From JAFKKS01 sp050187875 (GTDB lineage Bacteria; Pseudomonadota; Alphaproteobacteria; Rhizobiales; Xanthobacteraceae): DNA of 64,000 bases. The stretch covers positions 1 through 64,000 of the forward strand of contig JBFWXB010000024.1 in NCBI GenBank assembly GCA_050187875.1, given 5' to 3'. A program made the translations under genes and the position numbers. Positions 51,042-60,216 of the stretch are shown one piece after another. Position 1 is the stretch's first letter; each line of letters begins with the position of its first letter. The notes beneath the pieces are model-generated. The model was not told the DNA's origin, searched no databases, and saw only the letters and a list, made by a program, of their open reading frames with translations.

Positions 51042-51521
51042 TCAGCCTCCCTGCCCGGAGACAGGCTGCCCGCTCGCCGCCATGACGGCGCGTAGCACCC
51101 GCACATGGGTCCCGCAGCGACAGAGATTGCCGTCGAGCTCCGCGCGGATCTCCGCTTCGCTCGGTTTCTTGTTGCGCGCGAGCAATGCGACTGAGGTCAT
51201 GATCATGCCGCTGGTGCAATAGCCGCATTGCGGCACCTGCTCCTTGATGAAGGCGGCTTGCACCGGATGCGGGCCAGTTTCCGTTGCGAGGCCCTCGAGC
51301 GTGGTGATGGACTTGCCGGAGAGGTCGGCAATCCGCGTCTGACATGATCGCGCCGCGGCGCCGTCGATCATCACCGTGCAGGCGCCGCACTGGCCAAGCC
51401 CGCAGCCGAATTTGGTTGCGGTGAGGCCCATGCCGCGCAACACGTAGAGGAGGGGCTTGTCGGGGTCATCGGCTTCAACCGACCGGCGGAAGCCGTTTAC
51501 GCGAAGATCGTAACTGGCCAT
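51042..51521 (-). CDS. (2Fe-2S)-binding small subunit of molybdenum hydroxylase
   Basis: A 159-residue protein with two iron-sulphur clusters. The plant-ferredoxin type has CGLGQCGACTV (Cys near 40-48) plus a downstream Cys in ARSCQTR. The helical-bundle type has CGYCTSGM and LCRCGTH. It passes electrons from the molybdenum subunit encoded immediately downstream (one-base gap), an IorA-like arrangement. No FAD subunit or cytochrome is next to it. Confidence 0.93.
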   Translation of the reverse strand: MASYDLRVNGFRRSVEADDPDKPLLYVLRGMGLTATKFGCGLGQCGACTVMIDGAAARSCQTRIADLSGKSITTLEGLATETGPHPVQAAFIKEQVPQCGYCTSGMIMTSVALLARNKKPSEAEIRAELDGNLCRCGTHVRVLRAVMAASGQPVSGQGG

Positions 51522-51633
51522 AAAGCACCTCCATGTTGGCGCTTGCTTCGCCCGCGTGCCGCGATCGCCTGCCGCTCAGCATAGTGGCCTTCTCGGGCAG
51601 CGAGAACGGGGGTCACGCGACATTGAAGGGGTC

Positions 51634-52779
51634 ATGACCGCCGCCGCCCGTATCCGCCGCCTGACGCTGACGCGATTCCGGAGCTATGCAAGCGCAAGCC
51701 TGCGCGCGGACGCGCGGCCGGTCGTGCTCACCGGCGCGAACGGCGTCGGCAAGACCAATCTCCTCGAAGCGCTGTCGCTGCTGATGCCGGGGAGGGGGCT
51801 CCGCCGCGCGACGCTCGACGAGATGGCGTTCGGCGAAGGCGACGGCTCCTGGGCCGTGGCTGCGGAGGTGGAAGGGCCGCTCGGCCTCGCAACGCTCGGC
51901 ACCGGAATCGACGCGCCGACTGCCGAAGGCGGCGCGGAGACACGCAAATGCCGCATCGACGGCGAAGCGGTGCCGTCGGCTAACGCCTTCTCCGATTATC
52001 TCGGCGTGCTCTGGCTCGTGCCGGCGATGGATGGCCTCTTCGCCGGGCCAGCGTCGGAACGCCGCCGGTTCCTCGACCGGCTCACGATGGCGATCGACCA
52101 CAAGCACAATGCGCGGGTGAGCGGCCTTGAGCGCAGCCTGCGCTCGCGCAACCGGCTGCTCGAGCAGCCCGGCGCGGATTCGCAATGGCTGGATGCGATC
52201 GAGCATGAGACCGCGGAGATCGCCGTCGCCGTCGCCGCGGCGCGCGCCGACACGGTGCGGCGCCTGTCCCACGCGCTTGTCGCGGCCACCGGCGAAGCCG
52301 CCGCCTTCCCGGCCGCCGCGATCGCACTCGAAGGCTGGATGGAGGCGGCGCTACCGGACACCGCAGCCGTGGTGGTCGAAGATCGCTACCGCGCCTTGCT
52401 GCAGCAAAACCGCGCCCGCGACGCCGCCGCCGGGCGCACGCTCGACGGCCCGCATTTGAGCGATCTGCACGTCATCTACGCGGCTAAAGGCGTGCCGGCG
52501 GCGCAAGCCTCGACCGGCGAACAGAAGGCGCTGCTCATCCGCCTCGTGCTTGCGCACGCGCACCTCATCATCGAGACGACTGGGACGGCGCCCGTGCTCC
52601 TCCTCGACGAAGTCGTCGCACATCTCGACCCGGCACGGCGACGCGCGCTCTATGCCTGGCTCGAAAGCCTGGAGGCGCAGGTCTGGATGACCGGCGCCGA
52701 CCCCGCGGCCTTTGCCGACATCGCCGCAAAGGCGCAGGTTTTCGAGGTCACCCCGGGTCGCGTCGCGCCGGCAAGCTAG
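51634..52779 (+). CDS. recF: DNA replication and repair protein RecF
   Basis: A 381-residue SMC-like ATPase that loads RecA at gaps. Walker A is TGANGVGKTNLLEAL, signature ASTGEQKALLIRLVLAH, Walker B VLLLDEVVAHLD. It starts MTAAARIRRLTLTRFRSYASA. Length is normal. Usually adjacent to dnaN, but here two molybdenum-enzyme genes are inserted between them. Confidence 0.95.
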   Translation: MTAAARIRRLTLTRFRSYASASLRADARPVVLTGANGVGKTNLLEALSLLMPGRGLRRATLDEMAFGEGDGSWAVAAEVEGPLGLATLGTGIDAPTAEGGAETRKCRIDGEAVPSANAFSDYLGVLWLVPAMDGLFAGPASERRRFLDRLTMAIDHKHNARVSGLERSLRSRNRLLEQPGADSQWLDAIEHETAEIAVAVAAARADTVRRLSHALVAATGEAAAFPAAAIALEGWMEAALPDTAAVVVEDRYRALLQQNRARDAAAGRTLDGPHLSDLHVIYAAKGVPAAQASTGEQKALLIRLVLAHAHLIIETTGTAPVLLLDEVVAHLDPARRRALYAWLESLEAQVWMTGADPAAFADIAAKAQVFEVTPGRVAPAS

Positions 52780-52816
52780 CTATGCTGCGGGTCCCTCTCC
52801 CAGCCTGCGGGTCTCG

Positions 52817-53740
52817 ATGTCGGACAATACGCCTCACGTCATCTCGGTCGGCGAAGTCATGGTTGAGCTGTCGCGCGGCAAGAATGGCCGCTTTTCACTC
52901 GCCTATGGCGGCGATACTTTCAACACGGCCGTCTATCTCGCCCGCGCCGGCGTCTCCGTCGGTTACGCAACGGCGCTCGGGGATGACCGCTATTCCGACG
53001 GCATCATTGCGCTCGCGAAGGCCGAGGGCGTCGCAACCGATACTATGCTGCGCGTCGCGGGGCGGCTGCCCGGCCTTTACCTGATCGAGACCGACAAGAA
53101 GGGCGAGCGCACGTTTCATTACTGGCGCGAAAGCGCGCCGGCGCGCGAGCTTTTCGAATTCGAGAACTGGAGCGCCATCGCCGAGCAGCTCTTGAGCGCG
53201 AAGATCATCTATTTCTCCGGCGTCACCCTCTCGATTTATTCGAACACCGGCATAGGCCGCTTCCTCGCGCTGTTGGAGCTGGCGCGCTCGCGCGGCGTCA
53301 AGGTCGCGTTCGACACCAACTACCGCCCGCGCAACTGGAAGGGCGATCTCGCCCGCGCCCGCACCGTCTATGGCGAAGCGCTCAAGCGCGTCGATATCGT
53401 GCTGCCGAGCTTCGACGACGAGGCGGCGATGTGGGGCGATGCGAGCCCGGAAGCGGCGGTCGCGCGCCTGCAAGCGTTCGGCATTCCGGAGATCGTGGTC
53501 AAGAACGCGGACAATCCGGCGCTCGTCGCCGTCAATGGCACGCAGGAATTCGTGCCGATCACACAGGCGGTCAAACCGGTCGACACCACGGCCGCAGGCG
53601 ACAGCTTCAGCGCCGGCTATATCTCCGCGCGGCTGTCGGGACAGAATCCCACCGCCGCCGTCCATGCCGCGCACGCGCTCGCCGGCGAAGTCGTGCAGCA
53701 TCGCGGCGCCATCGTCCCCCGGACGCAAAGCGTGCATTGA
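52817..53740 (+). CDS. kdgK: 2-keto-3-deoxygluconate kinase (PfkB family)
   Basis: A 307-residue ribokinase-type sugar kinase. GGDTFNTAVYLARAG at the N-terminus and VDTTAAGDSFSAGYI with the catalytic Asp at the C-terminus are the PfkB signatures; the YWRESAPAREL region is typical of KdgK. It phosphorylates 2-keto-3-deoxygluconate to KDPG. The neighbouring aldolase, read from the opposite strand and convergent, cleaves KDPG, so the two act in sequence. Confidence 0.88.
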   Translation: MSDNTPHVISVGEVMVELSRGKNGRFSLAYGGDTFNTAVYLARAGVSVGYATALGDDRYSDGIIALAKAEGVATDTMLRVAGRLPGLYLIETDKKGERTFHYWRESAPARELFEFENWSAIAEQLLSAKIIYFSGVTLSIYSNTGIGRFLALLELARSRGVKVAFDTNYRPRNWKGDLARARTVYGEALKRVDIVLPSFDDEAAMWGDASPEAAVARLQAFGIPEIVVKNADNPALVAVNGTQEFVPITQAVKPVDTTAAGDSFSAGYISARLSGQNPTAAVHAAHALAGEVVQHRGAIVPRTQSVH

Positions 53741-53756
53741 TATTTGTCCTCCGACT

Positions 53757-53852
53757 TGTCATGCCCGCGAAGGCGGGCATCCAGTAATCACAGACCTCGC
53801 TTTTGAACGAAAGCGCACGGCGTACTGGGTCCCCGCCTTCGCGGGGACGACA
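53757..53852. repeat. intergenic palindromic repeat (type D)
   Basis: TGTCATGCCCGCGAAGGCGGGCATCC at the left and GGTCCCCGCCTTCGCGGGGACGAC at the right, with inner ATCCAGTAA / TACTGGGTC arms. Lies between two convergent genes and could act as a shared terminator. Confidence 0.8.
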
Positions 53853-53870
53853 CCCGAGAACACGAAGTCG

Positions 53871-54497
53871 CTAACGCAACCCCGCCGCTTCACGCGCGAG
53901 GGCAATGATGCGCGCGAAGTCGCCCGCGACGACCGCATCTTTCGGCGCGACCCAGGAGCCGCCGACCGCGACGACGTTTGGCAGCGCGAGATAGGCGGCC
54001 GCATTTTTTGCACCGATGCCGCCGGTCGGGCAGAAGCGAAGATGCGGCAGCGGCGCCGCGACCGCACTCAACCACGCGATCCCGCCCGAGGCTTCCGCCG
54101 GAAAGAACTTCAGCACCGAAAAGCCGCGCGTCGCGAGCGCCATCGCTTCCGACACGGTCGCGCAGCCCGGCAGAACTGGAACAGGTGCGGCCGCAAGCGC
54201 ATCGACAAGCGCGGCCGGCGTTCCGGGGCTAACGAGGAATTTCGCGCCGGCTTTTACGGCGGCATCGATGTCACCGGCCTTGGCAATGGTGCCGGCGCCG
54301 ATCACCGCATTCGGCACCGCACGTACCATGGCATCGATCGCATCGAGCGCCGCCGGCGTACGCAGTGTCACTTCCAGAACCGGCAGACCGCCGGCGACGA
54401 GCGCCCGCGCGAGCGGCACCGCATCTGCAACGCGCTCGATGGTGAGCACGGGAATAACCGGGGCGCGCGAGGCAATGGCGGTAGGATCAGGGAGCAT
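53871..54497 (-). CDS. eda: 2-dehydro-3-deoxyphosphogluconate (KDPG) aldolase
   Basis: A 208-residue class I aldolase that cleaves KDPG to pyruvate and glyceraldehyde 3-phosphate. Key features are VIGAGTIA, FLVSPGTPAALV, LKFFPAEASGG with the Schiff-base Lys, and RFCPTGGIGAKNAAAYLALPNVVAVGGSWVAP. Convergent with the kdgK-like kinase and likely of the same pathway for gluconate/uronate breakdown. Confidence 0.93.
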   Translation of the reverse strand: MLPDPTAIASRAPVIPVLTIERVADAVPLARALVAGGLPVLEVTLRTPAALDAIDAMVRAVPNAVIGAGTIAKAGDIDAAVKAGAKFLVSPGTPAALVDALAAAPVPVLPGCATVSEAMALATRGFSVLKFFPAEASGGIAWLSAVAAPLPHLRFCPTGGIGAKNAAAYLALPNVVAVGGSWVAPKDAVVAGDFARIIALAREAAGLR

Positions 54498-54503
54498 CTA
54501 TTG

Positions 54504-54592
54504 CCGTCATGGCCGGGCTTGACCCGGCCATCCATCAGTTTCGAAATCACTTCATTGAAGATGGATGCGCGGGTCAAGCCCGCGCATGACGA
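54504..54592. repeat. intergenic palindromic repeat (type C)
   Basis: CCGTCATGGCCGGG...GACCCGGCCATCCAT and GATGGATGCGCGGGTCAAGC...GCGCATGACG arms. Same family as 39711-39795. Confidence 0.85.
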
Positions 54593-54631
54593 GTCATTGG
54601 GTGGCACAGGTTACGCCGCAAGCGCGGACTT

Positions 54632-54744
54632 CTCCCCTCCCCCTCGTGGGGAGGGGTCGGGGGTGGGGGTGATGCGGTGAAACTCACAGCGACCCCCACC
54701 CCGACGCGCTTCGCGCGCCGACCCTCCCCGCAAGGGGGGAGGGT
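54632..54744. repeat. GC-rich mosaic palindromic repeat (type A)
   Basis: CTCCCCTCCCCCTCGTGGGGAGGGG, GTCGGGGGTGGGGGT with CGACCCCCACCCCGAC, GCGCTTCGCGCGC, and CCCTCCCCGCAAGGGGGGAGGG. Lies between eda and the RND gene end; could end transcription of the pump operon. Confidence 0.8.
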
Positions 54745-54750
54745 GAAGTT

Positions 54751-57700
54751 CTACTCCGCGGGCTGCGCCACCACGCCGCTACGCGCAAGGCGGCGCGCTT
54801 CGCGCCGGGCGGCGCGGCGTTCCTTCCGCCGCACCCGCCAGTCGGCAAGCTTGGCGATCGCCATCAGCGCCGCCGGCGTGACGATCAGCGTCAGGATCGT
54901 CGCGAAACCGAGGCCGAACACGATGGCGGTCGAAAGGCTGATCCACCACTGCGTCGCCGGCGCGCCGACCGTCACTTCGCGCGCCAGGAACTCGATATTG
55001 ATCCCGAACGCGATCGGCAGCACGCCAAGGATCGCCGTGACGGCGGTGAGCACCACCGGGCGCGCGCGCTCGCGGCACGTCTCGATGATCGCGTCATAGG
55101 CGTCGACGCCTTCGCGCCGCAATCGGTCGTAGGTGTCGATCAGCACGATGTTGTTGTTCACGATCACGCCGGCGTTGGCGATGATGCCGATGCCGGTCAT
55201 CACGACGCCGAACGGCTGGCCCATGATCATGAGACCGAGCAGGACGCCGATGGTCGAGAGCAACACGGCGGTCAACACAAGCCCGACCGAGGTGAGCTTG
55301 TTGAACTGCGCCAGCAGGATCGCGAAGATCAGGAAGATCGCCGCGCCGAACGCCTTCATCAGGAAGGCGCCCGCCTTGGCGCGCTCCTCGTCTTCGCCCT
55401 TGAGCTTCCAGAGGATGCCCGGCCCGAGCACACCCTTCGACAGCTCGCGGGCGATGTCTTCCTGCACCTTCGCGCTCTGCACGCCTTCGGCGACGTTCGC
55501 CGACACCGTCATCACGCGATTGCCGCCGACGCGATTGATGTAGCCGACGCGGCGCGCCGGCACGCGCTCGACGAAATTGCCGATCGGCACGTGGCCGGAC
55601 GTCGTCTGCACGCGCAGATCGTCGATCTGATCGAGGCTGCGCCGGTTGTCCGGAAAGCGCACGATGATGTCGACCTGCTTGTCGGCCTCCGACGGGCGAT
55701 ATTCCGTGATCTTGGTGCCGTTGGTGACGAGCTGGATGGCGGTGCCGACACTCGAGGCGCTAGCGCCGTACTTCGCCGCTTCCGCCTTGTTGACGTTGAT
55801 CTGCCAGTCGATGCCGGGCAGCGGCTGACCGTCGTCGAGGTCGCGGATGTCGGGCCGCGCACGCAGCATGTCGGCGACCTTCTTCGCCGCCGCCGGGATG
55901 AGATCGGGGTCGAGCGCGGCCAGTTGCACCTGCACCGGCTTGCCCGTCGGCGGGCCGGCGCGCGGCGCCGTCACCTCGACCTCGACGCCGGGAATGTCGG
56001 CCGTCTTCGCCCGGATCGCGTCCATGATCTCGTGCGCGGGCGGACGCGCCTTCCAGTCCGCGAACTCGAACTGGATCACGCCGATCGTGTCCTCGGTGAT
56101 TTCGTTCGAGCCGCGCGGCTGCTCGCCCGTGCGGGTATAGACGGTCTTGAGGCCGCTGAAGGTGAGGACGCGGTTCTCCACCTCCTTGAGGATGGCATCC
56201 TTTTCGGCGAGTGAGAGGTTGCCCCGGCCGTGCACCAGCACCTGTCCGTAGTCCGGCTCGACCTTCGGGAAGAATTCGACGCCATTGCCGAACTTGCCGT
56301 ACGCGACCTGCACGGCGATCAACAGGAACGCCGCCAGCGCCAAGGTCGAACCAGGATGCCGGAGCGCCAAGCGCACCGTGCGCATATAGAGACCCCGATC
56401 ATTGGCGCGCTCATCATGCGGGATGGGCGCCGCCTTGCCGAGGAGCGCGCCGAGCGTCGGCGTGAAGAACAACGCAACGGCAAGCGACGCGGACAGCGTC
56501 GCAATCAGCGTGATCGGTAGATATTTCATGAACTGGCCGACGATGCCGGGCCAGAAGAGAAGCGGCGAGAACGCCGCGACGCGCGTCGCCGTCGCCGCAA
56601 TCACCGGACCGGCCATGCGCTTGGCGGCAAGCGAATAAGCCTCGCGCGGCGCCATCCCCTCGCTCATGCGCCGTTCGGCGAATTCCGAGACGATGATCGC
56701 GTCGTCGACCAGCATGCCGACGGCGAGGATGAGCGAGAAGAGAACGACGATGTTGACGGTCAGCCCCGCAAGCTGCAGCCCGAGGACGCCGGCGAGGAAC
56801 GATGCCGGGATCGCGATACCGATGAAGAGCGACGCGCGATAACCGAGCGCGAACAGAATGATGACGACGACGAGGAGGACGCCCGTCGCGACCGAGTTCT
56901 GCAGGTCGGACAGCATCTGGCGGATAAGCTTCGATTTGTCCTGCGTGAAGGAGACTTGCACCGTCTCCGGCCACGTGGTCTTGAGCTTGTCGACGACCGC
57001 CTTCACGCCGTCGACCGTCTCGATCAGGTTCGCGCCGGTGCGTTTCGAGACTTCGATCGTCATCGCGCGTTTGCCATTCACGCGCGTGATGCCGGTCGCG
57101 TCCTTGAAGGTCGGCTTCACCTGCGCCACGTCACCGAGCGTGACGACAGCGCCCGCCGAAGCGGCAACCGGGATGTTGAGCACATCCTGCGGCCGTTCGA
57201 TCAGCGCCGGCACCTTCACGGCGAAGCGGCCGGAATCGCCTTCGAGCGCGCCGGCGGCAACCAGGCTGTTGGATTGCTGCGTAGCAGCGATGAGCTGCTC
57301 GAGCGACACGCCGTAGCTCTTCATGAGCATCGGCTCGGCGATGATCTCGACCACCTCGTCGCGCGCACCGCGCAGCTCCGCGGAGAGAACGCCCGGCACC
57401 TGCTCGATCGCATTCTTGGCGAGCCGCGCGATACGCAGCAGCGAGCGCTCCGGCATGTCACCGGAGAGTGCAACGACAAGCACAGGGTAGAGCGAGAGGT
57501 TGACCTCCTGGACCAGCGGTTCGTCCGCGTCCTTCGGCAGGTCGCGCTTGGCTTCGTCGACCTTCGCGCGCACGTCGGCAAGCGCAGACTTGGAATCGAA
57601 GCCCGCCTCGAATTCGAGCAGCACATAACCACCGCCTTCGAAGGCGGTGGAGCGCATCTCCTTCACATTGCCGACCGACTTGAGCTTCGTTTCGACCGGC

Positions 57701-57897
57701 CGCAGCAGCAGGCGCTCGCTGTCCTCAGGGCTGATGCCGCGCTGGGAAAGCTGCGTGTAGATGATCGGGACCTTGACGTCCGGCTCCGCCTCCTTCGGGA
57801 TCGTCTCATAGGCGACGAAGCCGGCGGTCAGCAGGAAGATCAGCGTCGCGATCGTGAGCCGCGCATGGCTGATGGCGTAGTCGATAAGGCCGGTCAT
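54751..57897 (-). CDS. RND multidrug efflux transporter inner-membrane pump
   Basis: A 1048-residue HAE-type RND pump with the usual twelve helices and two periplasmic loops. It starts MTGLIDYAISHARLTIATL. The proton-relay Asp pair is in LAVGMLVDDAIIVSEF (TM4). GPVIAATATRVAAFSPLL and the C-terminal VVLTAVTAILGVLPIAF are family motifs. It extrudes drugs, metals or lipophilic compounds with the membrane-fusion protein encoded just upstream. No outer-membrane channel gene is adjacent. Confidence 0.93.
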   Translation of the reverse strand: MTGLIDYAISHARLTIATLIFLLTAGFVAYETIPKEAEPDVKVPIIYTQLSQRGISPEDSERLLLRPVETKLKSVGNVKEMRSTAFEGGGYVLLEFEAGFDSKSALADVRAKVDEAKRDLPKDADEPLVQEVNLSLYPVLVVALSGDMPERSLLRIARLAKNAIEQVPGVLSAELRGARDEVVEIIAEPMLMKSYGVSLEQLIAATQQSNSLVAAGALEGDSGRFAVKVPALIERPQDVLNIPVAASAGAVVTLGDVAQVKPTFKDATGITRVNGKRAMTIEVSKRTGANLIETVDGVKAVVDKLKTTWPETVQVSFTQDKSKLIRQMLSDLQNSVATGVLLVVVIILFALGYRASLFIGIAIPASFLAGVLGLQLAGLTVNIVVLFSLILAVGMLVDDAIIVSEFAERRMSEGMAPREAYSLAAKRMAGPVIAATATRVAAFSPLLFWPGIVGQFMKYLPITLIATLSASLAVALFFTPTLGALLGKAAPIPHDERANDRGLYMRTVRLALRHPGSTLALAAFLLIAVQVAYGKFGNGVEFFPKVEPDYGQVLVHGRGNLSLAEKDAILKEVENRVLTFSGLKTVYTRTGEQPRGSNEITEDTIGVIQFEFADWKARPPAHEIMDAIRAKTADIPGVEVEVTAPRAGPPTGKPVQVQLAALDPDLIPAAAKKVADMLRARPDIRDLDDGQPLPGIDWQINVNKAEAAKYGASASSVGTAIQLVTNGTKITEYRPSEADKQVDIIVRFPDNRRSLDQIDDLRVQTTSGHVPIGNFVERVPARRVGYINRVGGNRVMTVSANVAEGVQSAKVQEDIARELSKGVLGPGILWKLKGEDEERAKAGAFLMKAFGAAIFLIFAILLAQFNKLTSVGLVLTAVLLSTIGVLLGLMIMGQPFGVVMTGIGIIANAGVIVNNNIVLIDTYDRLRREGVDAYDAIIETCRERARPVVLTAVTAILGVLPIAFGINIEFLAREVTVGAPATQWWISLSTAIVFGLGFATILTLIVTPAALMAIAKLADWRVRRKERRAARREARRLARSGVVAQPAE

Positions 57898-57916
57898 TGA
57901 GCTTGCCGCCTCTTGG

Positions 57917-59014
57917 TCACTTCGCCGAGCTGACGGCCTGCGTCCCCGCCACGGGCTCGACGTGCTGGCCCTCGCCGACGAAATCCTGGCCCTGCACGAT
58001 AACGCGCGTCCCGTCGGGAATGCCGGAGACCCACATGAATTCCTGCTCGTCCTCGACGACGGTGACGCGCAGGAACTTCACCCTGTCGCCTTCGCCGACG
58101 GCGCGCACACCGAGATCGCCAGACGAGGCGAAGGTCAGCGCGGAGCGCGGCACGCGCGTCGCCGACATGGCCTTCATCGGAATGGCCACCTCGGCCGTGA
58201 TGCCATCTGGAACGGCGCCGTCAGGGTTGCGCAACTCAACTTCCACACGATACGTGCGCGTCTTGTCGCTCGCAGTTTTCGACACGAAGCGGATCTTCCC
58301 CTGCATCGTCTGCCCGGTGACGAGGCGCACTTCCGCCGGATCGCCCACCTTGACGTTGCCAAGCTTGCGCTCGGCGACCTCCACGACCGCGAGCAACGGA
58401 TCGAGCGAGACGAGTTGCGCGATCTCGGTCCCCATGAACGAGAACGAGGATTGGCCGACCTCGACCGAGGTGTTGTTGATGATGCCCGGCCACGGCGCGC
58501 GCACGACGCCGCGCTCGCGCTCGGCTTCCGCATTGGCGAGCGCCGCTTCGGCCGTCTTGAGCTGAGACTCGAGATTGACGAGCTCAAGCCGCGGCATCAT
58601 GCCCTTTTCGATCAGCTTGGTGCGCGCTTCCAATTCCGTGCGCCGCTGCTGTACCATGGCGCGCGCCTGCGCGACCTGTTCCTCGCGGCCCTCGTCGGCG
58701 AGCACGGCGATGACGTCGCCGGCTTTCACGCGGTCGCCGCGATGCACGCGCAGTTCCGTGAGCACGCCGGAGGTGCGCGCCGCGATGGAGACCTTGCGGT
58801 CCGCCTCCGTGCGTCCGGAGACGAGCAGCTTCTGCGCGTGCGGAACAAGTGATGTGCGCTCCACCGCGACGCGGAAAAGTTTCTCGGGTGTCGCTGCTTG
58901 CGGGCGCACCGCCGCTTTGCTCTCGGTGGATTCGTGCGGCATGAAATAACCAGACGCGATCCAGAGCCCGGCAACCGCGACCAGCCCGACCGCCGTGATG
59001 CGGCTTGACTTCAT
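57917..59014 (-). CDS. RND efflux periplasmic adaptor (membrane fusion protein)
   Basis: A 365-residue HlyD/AcrA-family protein. One N-terminal helix (ITAVGLVAVAGLWIASGYF) anchors it, followed by lipoyl halves (LRVHRGDRVKAGDVIAVLADEG and VVRAPWPGIINNTSVEVGQ), a coiled-coil hairpin between them (about 105-150) and a beta-barrel. It links the pump to an outer-membrane channel. The start overlaps the stop of the TetR gene (59011-59014); the pump follows 19 bases later. Confidence 0.92.
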   Translation of the reverse strand: MKSSRITAVGLVAVAGLWIASGYFMPHESTESKAAVRPQAATPEKLFRVAVERTSLVPHAQKLLVSGRTEADRKVSIAARTSGVLTELRVHRGDRVKAGDVIAVLADEGREEQVAQARAMVQQRRTELEARTKLIEKGMMPRLELVNLESQLKTAEAALANAEAERERGVVRAPWPGIINNTSVEVGQSSFSFMGTEIAQLVSLDPLLAVVEVAERKLGNVKVGDPAEVRLVTGQTMQGKIRFVSKTASDKTRTYRVEVELRNPDGAVPDGITAEVAIPMKAMSATRVPRSALTFASSGDLGVRAVGEGDRVKFLRVTVVEDEQEFMWVSGIPDGTRVIVQGQDFVGEGQHVEPVAGTQAVSSAK

Positions 59015-59637
59015 GATGTCCCCTCCGCCTCTCGGTCCGTGCCTGTGCGGCCGAAAAGCATGTCCTTCGTGATGTTCAGAAACAGCGGCAGCACCGCCTC
59101 GGCATTGAAGTTCGGTTCGACCGCGCGCCGCCACCACACGCCGTCGACGATCACCATCAGCATCGTGACGACGGTTTCGAAATCGATGTCCTTGGCGATG
59201 TCGCCGCGCGCCGCGGCTTCCCGCAACACGCCGATGAGACGCGCCTTCACTTCAGCATCGAACCCTTGGAACACGCGCGCCACGGCGGAATTGCGGCGGC
59301 TCTCCGTCATGATCTCGGCGCAGAGCCCGACATCGTCCGCCGTGCGCTCGACCACGTGATGGCGCGCCAGCGCGGCGAAAGTGCCGAAGAAATCCTCGGT
59401 GAAATTGGCGCCGGCGAGCTGGCTGAGCACCTCCGCGCGGTCCCGCTCGGCGATGCCTTCGATAATCGCCTCCTTGGAGGCGAAGTAGCGATAGAGATTG
59501 CCGGGGCTCATCCCCGCCTCGACGCAGATCTCCTGCATCGAGGTTTGGTGGAAGCCGGAACGCACGAAACAACGCTCCGCGGCCTCCAAGATCTCGGCGC
59601 GGCGATCGATCTGACGCTGGGGATTAGCGCGGCGCAT
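59011..59637 (-). CDS. TetR/AcrR-family repressor of the efflux operon
   Basis: A 208-residue regulator. The N-terminal HTH (RRAEILEAAERCFVRSGFHQTSMQEICVEAGMSPGNLYRYFASKEAIIEGI) is classic TetR, followed by a helical ligand-binding domain. It is the first gene of the adaptor-pump operon, so it likely represses it until an inducer binds. The GAATG-CATTC palindrome upstream is the probable operator. Confidence 0.93.
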   Translation of the reverse strand: MRRANPQRQIDRRAEILEAAERCFVRSGFHQTSMQEICVEAGMSPGNLYRYFASKEAIIEGIAERDRAEVLSQLAGANFTEDFFGTFAALARHHVVERTADDVGLCAEIMTESRRNSAVARVFQGFDAEVKARLIGVLREAAARGDIAKDIDFETVVTMLMVIVDGVWWRRAVEPNFNAEAVLPLFLNITKDMLFGRTGTDREAEGTS

Positions 59638-59695
59638 GGTCGGGGCTCACAAGAGGGCTCGGTGCTGGCGACGTTTGCGCTGCGGCAATTAGAGC

Positions 59696-59707
59696 GAATG
59701 TTCATTC
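59696..59707. promoter_or_regulatory. candidate TetR operator
   Basis: GAATG and CATTC are exact inverted arms around a TT centre, 59 bases upstream of the TetR-type gene; ATTATG follows on the complementary strand as a possible -10 region. Typical of self-regulated TetR operators, but the arms are short. Confidence 0.55.
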
Positions 59708-59751
59708 TCATAATAGACGCGCAAAGTCAACGCGATCGTGAAAGACGTCTG

Positions 59752-60123
59752 TCAGGTGAGCTGGCGCACCAGATACATGCCGGCGAACAGGCCGAGGAGC
59801 GAAATCATAACAGAAGCAAGAACATAGCCGGCAGCAAGCCAAGGCTCGTGCCGCTCCCAAAGGAGCGCCGCATCAAGGGAAAAAGACGAAAAGGTCGTAT
59901 AGCCGCCGAGAATTCCGGTGGTGAAGAACAGGCGCCACGCCTGCGCCGCATCGCCTTTATAGGCGAAATAGCCGGCGAGGACCCCCATGATGATCGAGCC
60001 CGTGACATTGACGGTCAGCGTGCCGAGCGGAAAGTTCGCAAGAAGGCGGCCGCACGCGACATTGACGCCATGCCGGAGCGCCGCGCCCACGCCACCCCCG
60101 ATGAAAACAATCAAATAATTCAT
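59752..60123 (-). CDS. crcB: fluoride exporter CrcB/Fluc
   Basis: A 123-residue four-helix fluoride channel. Family motifs are IGGGVGAALRHGVNVACG, FPLGTLTVNVTGSIIMGVL and TTGILGGYTTFSSFSLD with the conserved Phe box. It works as a dual-topology dimer that exports fluoride from the cytoplasm. A fluoride riboswitch and terminator precede it, confirming the function. Confidence 0.96.
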   Translation of the reverse strand: MNYLIVFIGGGVGAALRHGVNVACGRLLANFPLGTLTVNVTGSIIMGVLAGYFAYKGDAAQAWRLFFTTGILGGYTTFSSFSLDAALLWERHEPWLAAGYVLASVMISLLGLFAGMYLVRQLT

Positions 60124-60155
60124 AGCATCGCCCTTTCTTCCTTTGGTCAGGGCAA

Positions 60156-60178
60156 CAAAAAACCCGCCTGGCGGCGGG
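60156..60178 (-). terminator. intrinsic terminator between riboswitch and crcB
   Basis: Read leftward: CCCGCC, GCCA loop, GGCGGG, then TTTTTTGTT. A second CCCGCC-TT-GGCGGG hairpin just upstream (60190-60203) shares the CCCGCC sequence and could swap pairing, so fluoride binding may switch between terminator and antiterminator. Confidence 0.8.
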
Positions 60179-60216
60179 CGTCACATGCTCCCGCCAAGGC
60201 GGGGCGCGGCCCCGCG

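Noticed and set aside
29152..54744. Type A repeats as transposon ends
   Set aside because: No transposase gene or target-site duplications are visible; they are short intergenic mosaics.
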